From: Discostella pseudostelligera
Taxonomy: Eukaryota; Bacillariophyta; Thalassiosirophyceae; Thalassiosirales; Thalassiosiraceae
Assembly: GCA_036940085.1 (NCBI GenBank)
Contig: JALLBK010000563.1
Span: 1-23,187 of the forward strand
Reading direction: 5' to 3'
Length of the DNA: 23,187 nucleotides
A program made the translations under genes and the position numbers. Below, piece after piece: positions 10,731-18,681 of the stretch (position 1 is its first letter; each line of letters begins with the position of its first letter). The notes under the pieces were generated by a model. The model made no database searches. It saw nothing but the letters and a program-made list of their open reading frames with translations, and had not been told where the DNA came from.

Positions 10731-10738
10731 TGACGTCA
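10731..10738. promoter_or_regulatory. CRE palindrome TGACGTCA
   Basis: A perfect 8-bp palindrome, the classic site of CREB/ATF-type bZIP factors; stramenopile aureochromes bind TGACGT half sites. It sits 10 bp before the E2F-like/G-box pair, and the same palindrome occurs at 19431-19438 in front of the lumen protein gene. Confidence 0.5.
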
Positions 10739-10747
10739 TGGATGTAT

Positions 10748-10770
10748 CCCGCCAAATTCACTGCCACGTG
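10748..10770 (+). promoter_or_regulatory. E2F-like/G-box composite module A
   Basis: CCCGCCAAA (reverse complement TTTGGCGGG, fitting the E2F consensus WTTSSCSS), six bases, then GCCACGTG. It lies 90 bp before the chosen start of the twin-CX9C gene and overlaps the frame that would follow an upstream ATG at 10738, which argues against that ATG. Confidence 0.5.
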
Positions 10771-10860
10771 CTCTCGGCTCTGACGCAATCTATCGACGAC
10801 GCTCGATGCTCAATCACCCAACAAAACAACACCTCCACCTCCAAGCATCGACAATCGACC

Positions 10861-11346
10861 ATGGTAATGGTATGGAACCGACTCCGCGACGCCCTCTCCG
10901 GCCCACCCACCCTCGATGGACCATCCGTACTCCCACCCTACTTCCCCGTCGAACCAAAGGGATGTGAACATCACGCTCAAAAACTCTTCGACTGTCTAGC
11001 GACAAAGGCCACCGAGAAGGCACGAGATATGGAAAAGGCAGGATATGGCAAGAGTTATTATCCCGATGTGGAGGCGGAACGGTTGAAGAAATTGCAGAAG
11101 GATAATAATAAGCAGGTGGGGGTATCTTCCGAATCAAATGCAAAGCCGGTGTCGAATGGGACGGGCAATAAAGATGTGGCGGATTCATCCCAATCACTGC
11201 CATCGCCCGACGATAATCCACTCGATGAATGTCGACAATTCATAGCATACTACAAACGATGTTGTGATCGAGAATTAAAGAAGAAGAAGAATTGGATATT
11301 GACAGAACCGTATAGGGTGCAAGAGGAGTATCGGTATACGAAATGA
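10861..11346 (+). CDS. Twin-CX9C (CHCH-type) protein, probably mitochondrial intermembrane space
   Basis: 161 aa from the ATG at 10861, which has an ACCATGG context and starts MVMVWNRLRDAL. An in-frame ATG at 10738 would add 41 residues, but that stretch carries promoter-like sites and reads as non-coding. Two CX9C motifs are visible: C35 to C45 (CEHHAQKLFDC) and C124 to C134 (CRQFIAYYKRC), with an extra C135. CHCH proteins fold as a helical hairpin held by two disulfides formed by the Mia40 relay in the intermembrane space, and many assist cytochrome oxidase or other respiratory assembly. Unusually, 78 residues of Lys- and Ser/Asn-rich sequence separate the motifs; classic members have a short turn. 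The basic tail NWILTEPYRVQEEYRYTK looks structured. The subfamily was not recognised, so no function beyond the fold is claimed. It shares a 232-bp spacer with the divergent Sec7 gene. Confidence 0.75.
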   Translation: MVMVWNRLRDALSGPPTLDGPSVLPPYFPVEPKGCEHHAQKLFDCLATKATEKARDMEKAGYGKSYYPDVEAERLKKLQKDNNKQVGVSSESNAKPVSNGTGNKDVADSSQSLPSPDDNPLDECRQFIAYYKRCCDRELKKKKNWILTEPYRVQEEYRYTK

Positions 11347-11701
11347 AATAGTCTACCTACCCAAAAAGGTGCGGAGGCGATTCAACAACAACAATAATGC
11401 GAGCATTGACTTCCGGATTCTGTGATCGTGTCAATATGAACCATTGTGAAGATTATTAATAAACAAACAATCGATAGTACTCGCCAGTGATATTGAAGAA
11501 GCTGATGCAATCGATGGGATTGTAACGAGAGTAAATTAGAGTATGTTGATACGTTGGAATTCTTTGACTGCTTTCCCCTCAAATAGCATAAACCCTATCG
11601 AGTGATCGAACGTGTCAGGAAGGGTATAATTGCGTGTTGCAATTTAGGCAAGAAGGGCGGGCTATCCTCCGCGGCGATAAGGATTTCGAGTCTTTATGTC
11701 A

Positions 11702-11759
11702 CCCGCCAAAGCTGTGCCACGTGTAATAGTCTCCCGCCAAATCTATATCTCCCGCCAAA
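11702..11759 (+). promoter_or_regulatory. E2F-like/G-box composite module B with two extra E2F-like sites
   Basis: CCCGCCAAA at 11702-11710, five bases, GCCACGTG at 11716-11723, then CCCGCCAAA again at 11733-11741 and 11751-11759, 18 bp apart as short direct repeats. It lies about 460-515 bp before the CDC5 start. Confidence 0.5.
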
Positions 11760-11889
11760 TATTCTATGTAGAGGAACAATACATATTCTACATACGAAAT
11801 CCAACATAAGGCGAAGTACTTTTCAATTTTAAATTAATATAAGATACGTATGAATCAATACCGATACCAGCCCACAACACACCGAGTCT

Positions 11890-11911
11890 CCCGCGAATTC
11901 GCTGCCATGTG
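11890..11911 (+). promoter_or_regulatory. Degenerate E2F-like/G-box module C
   Basis: CCCGCGAA, six bases, GCCATGTG. From 11889 it aligns with module A over 24 columns with one gap and three mismatches. CCCGCGAA still fits an E2F-type site (TTCGCGGG), but the G-box core is altered to CATGTG. About 307 bp before the CDC5 start. Confidence 0.4.
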
Positions 11912-12217
11912 TACACTTTTGAGCCTGTGCGTGAGATGTGCATTTTTATGTGAGTTTGGACGTGCCGAAACCATAGGGCGGCGGCGGCGCTCATGGTTGA
12001 TGTGTCTTTACTTTGGAGAGGCAGTGGATGAAAGCAACACAAAAAACAAGCAGAAACCATAAACCACACAAAAAAGAAGAGATCCAAAGTCCAAAGCAAC
12101 CTCGACACCGACGACCGACGACGACCCTGCTGGCCTGCTGTCTGGTAGATCACCAAACTAAAGAAGTACTATCACCCCCTCCGATATAACCAATAATCCA
12201 CCACCGCACCAGCAACC

Positions 12218-14929
12218 ATGGTCCGCGTCTTCATCAAAGGCGGAGTCTGGAAGAACTCCGAGGATGAAATCCTCAAGGCCGCGGTTATGAAATATGGCAA
12301 ACAACAATGGGCACGTGTCGCATCCCTCCTCAATCGCAAATCCGCCAAACAATGCAAGGCACGTTGGAATGAATGGTTAGATCCCAGTGTACGCAAGGTG
12401 GAATGGAGTCGAGCGGAAGATGAGAAGTTATTGCACTTGGCCAAGTTGATGCCAGCCCAGTGGAGGACGATTGGTCCATTGGTCGGACGGACTGCCGGGC
12501 AGTGTCAGGAGCGGTATGAACGGTTATTGGATGAGGCTGCCACTGCCGCGGGGGGTGTTGCTGCTGATAGAAATGAACTCGACGAAGGTCTCGATGGCGC
12601 CTCCGCTCGTAAACTCCGTCCTGGCGAGATTGACCCTCATCCTGAAACCAAGCCAGCCCGTCCCGATCCCGTCGACATGGACGAAGATGAGATTGAAATG
12701 CTCCAGGAGGCCCGGGCTCGACTTGCCAACACTCAAGGCAAAAAGGCAAAACGCAAAGCACGTGAAAAAATGTTAAACGAGGCCAAACGTATGGCCGACC
12801 TACAGAAACGACGTGAATTAAAGGCCGCGGGATTATTGGATGGTCAAATGCGCAGCATGAGTCGAAAGAAAGCTCGTGGTATAGACTATGGTGTGGAAAT
12901 TCCTTTTCATAAACCAGCACCGTCGGGATTTCATGCTACGCAAGAAGAGGATGTACGTGCCGAGACATTACGGAATCAACGTCTCAAAGATGTGGATTAT
13001 AAGCGTATTACGGAGAGTCAAAGTCGAGCTCGGGATCGGGAGGCAAAGGAGAAACAAAAGAGAGAAGAGGCACGGATAAGGAGTTTGGAGAGGAGTAATA
13101 TGCAGTACGTAGTGGCGGAGGTGGCAAAACGGAATGATCCAATTGCATCGCGAAAGCGGGGAGTGTTGAGTATGCCGGAGCCTACCGTGGATGATGAGGA
13201 ATTGCGTAGGGTGGCCAAGGTGGGGGAGGAGGAAATGTCTTCTCTTCGGGCAGCTGCAGCCGCTTCAGGGGCTGGAGCTGGGGCAAGTGGAAGCAGGGGT
13301 GGTGTTACCGATGCATTATTGGGGGATTACTCTGATCGACCATTGCCCACACCGATGCGCACTCCGGCGGCATCGGCTCAGGCCGAGAAGCTTTCAGTAT
13401 CTGAGATTATTCAACGTGAGGCGATGAATTTGCGTGCATTATCCTCTGGTCAAACGCCATTGTTGGGAGAAGAGAATGCTCAGTTGTTAGATGGTGGGGC
13501 AGGGACTGGCGTGTCATTGAATGTTGCAGCTTTGGGATCGACGCCCATGGTCGACCGTGTGGGGGGATTCGACGATGCCACGGCGGGTGGACTGAGCGCG
13601 AAGACAAATGCCACACCCGTAACATTCGTTTCGTCCCATCGCGATGAGCTTGGCTTGAATGCTAATAGCAATAACAATTCACGTCGTCTTCCCTCGGAAC
13701 TACGATCCGTTACTGATCATGAAGACGATGTTGCATCGGTGGGGGGAACATCGATTGGAGCATCCTCGTTTGGCGCATCCACCTTTGCTAGCACCAAGAA
13801 CCTATCGTTACGCGAATTGGCCCGTGAGGAACGTCGTCGTGCGAAACGAGCACGGAAAGAACTTGAGGAGGCATTGGCAAATCTTCCCGCTCCACAGTTT
13901 GAATATGAATTGGGTGTCCCAGAGGACGTTACCATGGAGGAGGCCGAGGAGGATGAGCGTCGTGCATTTGTCAAAGACAAGGCCGATGAGGAGCGCGAAG
14001 AGCTCGAACGTCTAGCGAAAGAAGCTGAAAGATTGTATGAGGAGCAGTGTTCGGTGATGAAGCGGGGGGAGTTGCCTCGGCCCAAAGGAGGGGCTATATT
14101 GGAACGTCTCGATAGAACTGATAGCAAGGAAGTAGCGTTGGATTTGGCTACAAAATTAATTCAGGAAGAAATGGCAACATTAATCAATCACGATGCACAC
14201 TCTCATCCCATCGTGCCGGACAAGTCTGATCCTATCGTTGCGGGTTTGTTGAGTGGAGGCAAGAAGGATAAAAAGGACAAGAAACGAAAGAATCAACCAA
14301 CGATGGAAATTTATCCGGAGGTGTCACTGGATTATTATCCTGAGGAGGCACTAGCGACTGCCAAACAATTACTTGCCGAGGAGTTCAAGGTTGTGGTTCG
14401 AGAGAAGCGAGACTTGCTATCTTCCACGAGAGGTGTTTACTACGAGGAGGATGCGGATGTGTTAAATGCTTGCGTTGCAGAGACGGTGGTGGCTTCTCGT
14501 GGTGGTACCCTAGGCATGTCATTCTCAATGGAGAAGGGTGCACTTGGATGGGATCAAAGTGGCGATAAAGTTGCTACACTTCACGCGGAATATGCTGCGC
14601 TACAGAGTGCCACCAACTCCCTAACCAAGGCCTGCTCCAAACTTGAACAAAAGCTCGAAATTCAAACTGGCGGGTACACACAGCGCTCCAATGCTCTCAT
14701 CGATGCTGCTCTTCACTCGTTTGCGGAACTTCAACATTCACGAATTGAACAATGCGTCTACACCCGTCTGCGTGCACATGAAACTAAGGGAGCGGCATTG
14801 CGTGTGGAACGTTTGGCAGAGGAGGTGGAACAGTTGGAACGAGAAGAGATGAACAAACAGCGGAAGTATGGAGAATTAATGCACGTCAAAAATCGATTAC
14901 TGTTGAAGCTACACGGCCAGGGGAAATAG
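12218..14929 (+). CDS. CDC5: CDC5/CEF1 spliceosomal Myb protein
   Basis: 903 aa, single exon, starting in the context ACCATGG. Two Myb repeats cover about residues 6-105 and match CDC5 almost word for word: GGVWKNSEDEILKAAVMKYG, QWARVASLLNRKSAKQCKARW, LHLAKLMPAQWRTIGPLVGR. CDC5 is a core member of the Prp19/NineTeen complex, which enters the spliceosome at activation and contacts U6 and U2 RNA through its N-terminus. The following 140 residues are basic and helical, with KKAKRKAREKMLNEAKR. The middle is low complexity (Ala/Gly/Ser around 345-365) with Thr-Pro sites such as RTPAAS and QTPLLG, typical of the CDK-type sites in the family. A Lys run (KKDKKDKKRK, about 685) can act as a nuclear signal. 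The C-terminal 200 residues are largely coiled coil, the Prp19-binding side in other species. Slightly longer than human CDC5L (802 aa). Converges on the phytochelatin synthase gene, with 119 bp between the stops. Confidence 0.97.
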   Translation: MVRVFIKGGVWKNSEDEILKAAVMKYGKQQWARVASLLNRKSAKQCKARWNEWLDPSVRKVEWSRAEDEKLLHLAKLMPAQWRTIGPLVGRTAGQCQERYERLLDEAATAAGGVAADRNELDEGLDGASARKLRPGEIDPHPETKPARPDPVDMDEDEIEMLQEARARLANTQGKKAKRKAREKMLNEAKRMADLQKRRELKAAGLLDGQMRSMSRKKARGIDYGVEIPFHKPAPSGFHATQEEDVRAETLRNQRLKDVDYKRITESQSRARDREAKEKQKREEARIRSLERSNMQYVVAEVAKRNDPIASRKRGVLSMPEPTVDDEELRRVAKVGEEEMSSLRAAAAASGAGAGASGSRGGVTDALLGDYSDRPLPTPMRTPAASAQAEKLSVSEIIQREAMNLRALSSGQTPLLGEENAQLLDGGAGTGVSLNVAALGSTPMVDRVGGFDDATAGGLSAKTNATPVTFVSSHRDELGLNANSNNNSRRLPSELRSVTDHEDDVASVGGTSIGASSFGASTFASTKNLSLRELAREERRRAKRARKELEEALANLPAPQFEYELGVPEDVTMEEAEEDERRAFVKDKADEEREELERLAKEAERLYEEQCSVMKRGELPRPKGGAILERLDRTDSKEVALDLATKLIQEEMATLINHDAHSHPIVPDKSDPIVAGLLSGGKKDKKDKKRKNQPTMEIYPEVSLDYYPEEALATAKQLLAEEFKVVVREKRDLLSSTRGVYYEEDADVLNACVAETVVASRGGTLGMSFSMEKGALGWDQSGDKVATLHAEYAALQSATNSLTKACSKLEQKLEIQTGGYTQRSNALIDAALHSFAELQHSRIEQCVYTRLRAHETKGAALRVERLAEEVEQLEREEMNKQRKYGELMHVKNRLLLKLHGQGK

Positions 14930-15048
14930 TAATGAAAGTGAAATTAGTACCGCGACTATCATTATTTAGCTGAAATGCGTGCTTCTTCTTAGCCAAGCTG
15001 GAATAAGCTGGGTATCGACTGTTGTCCCTCTCCACTTACTGCCACAAT

Positions 15049-16524
15049 TCATTTGCCCACCGAGCAGTACTCAATTTTTATCTTCTCCACGGGGCAAATG
15101 TACTCTCCCGACCCAGCAAGCGGTACGCAAGCCGCTGGTCGTTTCCCCTCCAGTTCTTCTTTCGTCATTGGGTGGTGTTGTTTGCCGTGGTGTCTATTCT
15201 TTTTTGTTGCCTTCATCAATATCCAACCTCGTGATTTCCCAGTTAATTTATCTGCCGGTATCATTGCATCATAGAGCTCCTTCAGATCCACAAAATAGGG
15301 AGCATACTTGAATCGAGCCACATCCAACACTAAACAAGAGTCGGTAGGAGGATGATATGCGGCAATGGGTGAAAAGTGCCCCTCCCCAGTTTGATGGAGT
15401 GCAGACCTGGCGAATGATGTAACCAGAAAATAGCCTCTATTATTCTGTGATGCGTTTGGTTCGACGTCATCCGTGTTGGAATGATGAGCACTGCCCCGAT
15501 CGGTGATTGGTGGAAAATTTACTGCATTGATCACATCTTGTCGAAATTGCTCTAAAGAAACACCTGTTGTGTCCGTGTTGTCGTCGAATACTCCATCTTG
15601 ATTAGGTGATGTTGCAATGCCCTTGGGACGCTTCATTATCAACTCGACACCCTGACATCGTGCCAATCCACAATATTGTTCCAAAGTAATTCCCTCCCGT
15701 CGCACTCGTTCCTCCTCAAGACAGCATCGTTCCAATAACATACTTTCATCACCATACCATCTCCATCCTCCTCTCCATCGTACATTAGGATCTATTGCCA
15801 AGGCATTAAGTATGAGCAGTAGCGTAGATACGCCACAGTAGGCAGGATCCATTTGATTTACAAATTGTTGAGATAATGGAAAGTAGGCTTCGGCATTATT
15901 GGTTTGTAGGCAATGCAAGAAACGTGATTTGCCCTCGGATGAATCAAAGGCAATTAAATTGGGTGGTAGGATGCGACTTTTGAAGGAGTATTCTGGTTTA
16001 GGTGCCGGTGGAGGAAGGGGTGTGTTGGGTGCAATTAGTGGCTCGGGTAGGTAGCATGTGGTAGGAGATGATGATGTTGTGTGGTCCAAGTGCCGTCTGT
16101 CGCCATCTAAATTATCAACTAATTTATTCTCGCTTAAATTGTTGCATGTGCATGTTCGACAGTGGCGAGGTGAAGCATCGTGTGGATGGTGCAACTCTGA
16201 AGAGGACATGGTGTGATTGTCAACTTCATCGTCCATTGCCACCGCTGAGAACATTGAGCGATTAATACCAATCAAATTTTGAGATGAATAAATCATTCTC
16301 CACCGATGTGAAACATCTGCTGAGTATTGAGTGAGATAATGATAATTATGCGAATGTTGTGGAGACTGCATTGAACAATAGGCAGCCTGTCGAAGTTTCG
16401 AAGCAACTCTCCTCGACGACTTTGCGTTGTGCATTTCTGATGGAGGGAAGGGAGACTGAGAACATGGGCATCGCCCTTTCCCTCCCGTCAACAAACGACT
16501 GCTACTAATGAATGTCCCTTTCAT
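15049..16524 (-). CDS. PCS: Phytochelatin synthase
   Basis: 491 aa, single exon. The enzyme is a glutathione gamma-glutamylcysteinyl dipeptidyltranspeptidase that joins gamma-Glu-Cys units to glutathione, making peptides that chelate Cd, Zn, Cu and other metals. The papain-like catalytic domain covers about residues 190-450. The triad is present: C230 in DPAYCGVSTL, H383 in GEGHFSPIAAYH, D401 in VLDVARFKYAP; the 18-residue His-Asp spacing equals the plant enzyme. Cys-to-His spacing is about 47 residues longer because of two Asp/Asn/Ser-rich insertions. In plant enzymes a C-terminal Cys-rich domain adds metal sensing and stability; here only about 40 residues follow, with two cysteines. Instead there is an N-terminal extension of about 190 residues with CPC and RHCRTCTC. 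A second Met at 16434 starts MHNAKSSRRVASKLRQAAYC, which resembles a mitochondrial presequence, so start and location are uncertain. Module D lies 162-203 bp upstream of the start. Confidence 0.93.
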   Translation of the reverse strand: MKGTFISSSRLLTGGKGRCPCSQSPFPPSEMHNAKSSRRVASKLRQAAYCSMQSPQHSHNYHYLTQYSADVSHRWRMIYSSQNLIGINRSMFSAVAMDDEVDNHTMSSSELHHPHDASPRHCRTCTCNNLSENKLVDNLDGDRRHLDHTTSSSPTTCYLPEPLIAPNTPLPPPAPKPEYSFKSRILPPNLIAFDSSEGKSRFLHCLQTNNAEAYFPLSQQFVNQMDPAYCGVSTLLLILNALAIDPNVRWRGGWRWYGDESMLLERCCLEEERVRREGITLEQYCGLARCQGVELIMKRPKGIATSPNQDGVFDDNTDTTGVSLEQFRQDVINAVNFPPITDRGSAHHSNTDDVEPNASQNNRGYFLVTSFARSALHQTGEGHFSPIAAYHPPTDSCLVLDVARFKYAPYFVDLKELYDAMIPADKLTGKSRGWILMKATKKNRHHGKQHHPMTKEELEGKRPAACVPLAGSGEYICPVEKIKIEYCSVGK

Positions 16525-16956
16525 GTCGTCCTCCTCCTCCCAAATCTACGATTGGATTTGCTTGGCCAATGGATTGCCAATTAATGGTCGACGTCGACAT
16601 GAACTTCATTATTGCAATTGCAATTTGCAATTTGCGATGGCAAATGGAATGGCTCGCAACCACACAATTTCTTGACGGCTGCTTACACGTGGCATCTCGT
16701 GGTATCTCAATTTGTGGGTTTGGCGGGAGACTCGAAGTGGACTCGACTACATCGAATTGGCATGCAAACCGATGCAACTGAAACCATGAGCCAGGAGCGA
16801 GAGGAGCATCATTATTTGTTCATCTTGTCATCCTCTGTAGGTATTCTTCATGTGTTTCATGCGTCTGTGATAAGCCTTGCTTTACAAATTTATTACAGTT
16901 CAATTATGAATACATGGAGAAATTGAACAATGCGTGGGATGTTCCGCCCCTATTCA
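16525..16956. promoter_or_regulatory. Spacer between CAP gene 1 and phytochelatin synthase, including the PCS promoter
   Basis: 432 bases, no gene seen. It holds a 12-bp palindrome GTCGACGTCGAC (16587-16598), a run of TTGCAATT-type direct repeats (about 16611-16636) and composite module D. All could serve the minus-strand phytochelatin synthase gene. The right part is the 3' side of the CAP gene. Confidence 0.5.
16686..16727 (-). promoter_or_regulatory. E2F-like/G-box module D upstream of PCS
   Basis: On the minus strand CCCGCCAAA (16727 to 16719) is followed after 25 bases by GCCACGTG (16693 to 16686), then the phytochelatin synthase ATG 161 bp further on. Order and orientation relative to the gene equal modules A to C; only the spacing differs. 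Confidence 0.5.
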
Positions 16957-18681
16957 CTATGCGTAACATCCCTCATTCGGGCAAGGATTACCACACAATG
17001 TGTCATCCTTCCAAGCTTCCGCTCTCCAATTCCCATCACGAACTCCGCAATTCCCTGGACGCTCGTATCTACAAACTTGGATACGGCATACTCGTCCATC
17101 ACTTTGGTATTGCACGGACTCGCCACAGCCTACATATTTAGTTGCTCTCCACACTATCTGGACAAAGTGGCCATTCTCAAAAAATGGCAAATCCATCTCA
17201 TCCTCTGCCCATCGTGTCATCACTTGATCCGTGGATTGCAGATTTCCTCCATTGGCTGCCAAGTTCTCTCCACTATCGGTAGTCTGGTCGTGACTTCCTG
17301 GTGATAACTTGCAGTCTGTAATAACTTCTGCGTGCCGCTTTGCATCGTATGCGAGGCTATGGGACCATCGGAGTGGCACATATCCCTCCCCACCGTTGTA
17401 TTTGCGACGACGATCATTGTGAGCTTCAAGCCACTCTTGATCACGAGCATCCATGTTGGACCGCCAATCAAAACCAACCCTGATGCTGTAGGATTTCGAA
17501 CCGATGAAGTATCCACCGTTGATAACTGGAGTACCATCAACAGACAACTTGTACCATCCGTTTCCAGATTGACAGCAAATCCCATCCTTGTCAATGAGTT
17601 TGAAAGTATATGTACCAGCAGGGACGCATGCTTCCATAGATTTCGTTCCATATGCCGGAACTTCTTCACGACTCTCCAGTGCCGCCACACCATTCTTTTG
17701 GAAGAGTACGGTAGTCTCTTTACCATGCTTGTCCACTTTGAACTGAATTCTGACATTGTGGCACTCCCCACGGCTAAGGTTCGTTGCACTATTCGATGAG
17801 ATTGTAAAATTGTGAGCACGCTGAGCCCAATCACCGCATGATGATGGACTTGAGAATTGTTTGACCCCATTGAGATATAGTCGGTATAGTCCCTTGCCAG
17901 AGTTTGGTCCGCACATGCCATCACCAAACTCGTCGTAGACGGTGAAGGTATAACTGCCTGCATCCAAACAGATGCCTCCAGTGTAGCTTCTGTTGTCGTC
18001 GTATTGGGTACCTTGAGGTGGGCCAGCAATGACCAAGGTGCCACTTCCTTTGCGAATCTTCCAACTTGTTTCAAACCCAGAATTGTCGGTGAGTATTTCG
18101 ATCTTTACGAATTTCTGGCTAGAGCCACAGTTGCTTTGAAGGCTACGCCCATCCGCTTGCTCGGCTTGATAGGCAGGTTCGGCATAAGGCATCATGTCAA
18201 ACTGTCCATCCTCGTTTATGGTGGGTTGAAACTATGAACAACATGGAAAAGATAGGAATAAGAAGGACGTTCGTGACACATAAGTAGTCAAACAATAACA
18301 ACTTACAAGTGGAATAGTTAGATCGCGCAAGCTCGCCTTATCATCCGAATTAGGTCTCTTCCCCACGGTAGGTACAATCAACTTTCGTAAACTTCTCGCC
18401 ATGGGAGTCTCTTTAACCTCTGTCTCAACATCTTCCGATGAATTAAATCCATACTCGAGATGGGGGTTACTACTTGTCGCATCAATGACAATTACCCGTT
18501 CAGGATTCCTGCCGTAGGTGGTGGGTTGTTCCTCCAACATTTTAGGGGCCATTAAGTTCAGGGCCTGAGACGACTCTATATCCGCATAATCGGAAGGAGG
18601 CACACCAAGGCCATCGCGTCGGTAAGCACTTGCATAGTCCGTCGCGAAGATTAGGATTAATAAAGACGATGGAAATTTCAT
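16957..18681 (-). CDS. Secreted CAP/SCP-domain protein 1
   Basis: The CDS is the complement of 16957..18231 joined to 18307..18681 (549 aa). The Met at 18681 starts a clear signal peptide (MKFPSSLLILIFATDYASA); the frame is open 21 codons further up, but these are His/Gln-rich and unlike a leader. An Asp/Glu/Ser-rich pro-region follows, with dibasic KR. Residues about 160-275 and 281-382 are two related beta-type repeats with paired cysteines (EFGDGMCGPNSGKGLYRLYL; DKDGICCQSGNGWYKLSVDG), a module common in diatom and other algal extracellular proteins. A CAP domain (about 390-525) follows: EAHNDRRRKYNG, His in GSHDQ, Glu in SGENLA, Glu in WAEDE, His in NGHFVQIVWR, the cavity residues of the family. 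The Cys-rich tail ends CGNPCPNEGCYA. CAP proteins act outside cells in lipid binding, defence or reproduction; no specific role is claimed. It is a paralogue of the gene at 20600-22531. Confidence 0.88.
18232..18306 (-). other. Intron of CAP protein gene 1
   Basis: 75 nt, donor GTAAGT, acceptor CATAG, phase 0. The joined peptide RDLTIPL-FQPTINEDGQFDMMPYAE aligns with RDPAIPV-FRPLTDESGELDLMPYAE of the paralogue, which fixes both splice sites. Read-through soon meets a stop. Confidence 0.92.

Larger units (their letters stand above)
10629..10860. promoter_or_regulatory. Divergent promoter between Sec7 and twin-CX9C genes
   Basis: A 232-bp spacer between divergent start codons (10628 minus, 10861 plus). 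It contains a perfect CRE palindrome TGACGTCA (10731-10738), an E2F-like CCCGCCAAA (10748-10756) and GCCACGTG (10763-10770). The shared elements suggest bidirectional control, which is an inference. Confidence 0.6.
11347..12217. other. Spacer between twin-CX9C gene and CDC5
   Basis: 871 bases without a supportable gene. Open frames on either strand, including a hydrophobic one at 11788-12156 (minus), show no domain. The spacer carries three CCCGCCAAA sites and one GCCACGTG in 11702-11759, plus a degenerate module at 11890-11911. The part near 12218 is AC-rich, as expected for a 5' UTR. Confidence 0.6.

Noticed and set aside
10738..10860. Upstream in-frame ATG that would lengthen the twin-CX9C protein by 41 residues
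   Set aside because: The stretch overlaps TGACGTCA, CCCGCCAAA and GCCACGTG sites and its translation is not conserved-looking; the ATG at 10861 has the better context (ACCATGG).
11788..12156. Hydrophobic minus-strand frame of 122 codons
   Set aside because: Lies over the CDC5 5' region and module C; no signal-peptide or membrane-protein pattern beyond base-composition effects.
12330..12920. Minus-strand open frame of 196 codons inside CDC5
   Set aside because: Antisense to a very well conserved Myb region; no domain; codon-shadow effect.
17220..18074. Alternative-frame open stretch of 284 codons inside CAP gene 1, with a shorter counterpart in CAP gene 2 (21499-21774)
   Set aside because: The resemblance between the two shadow frames follows from the gene duplication; the translation has no domain, while the main frame carries the CAP fold.
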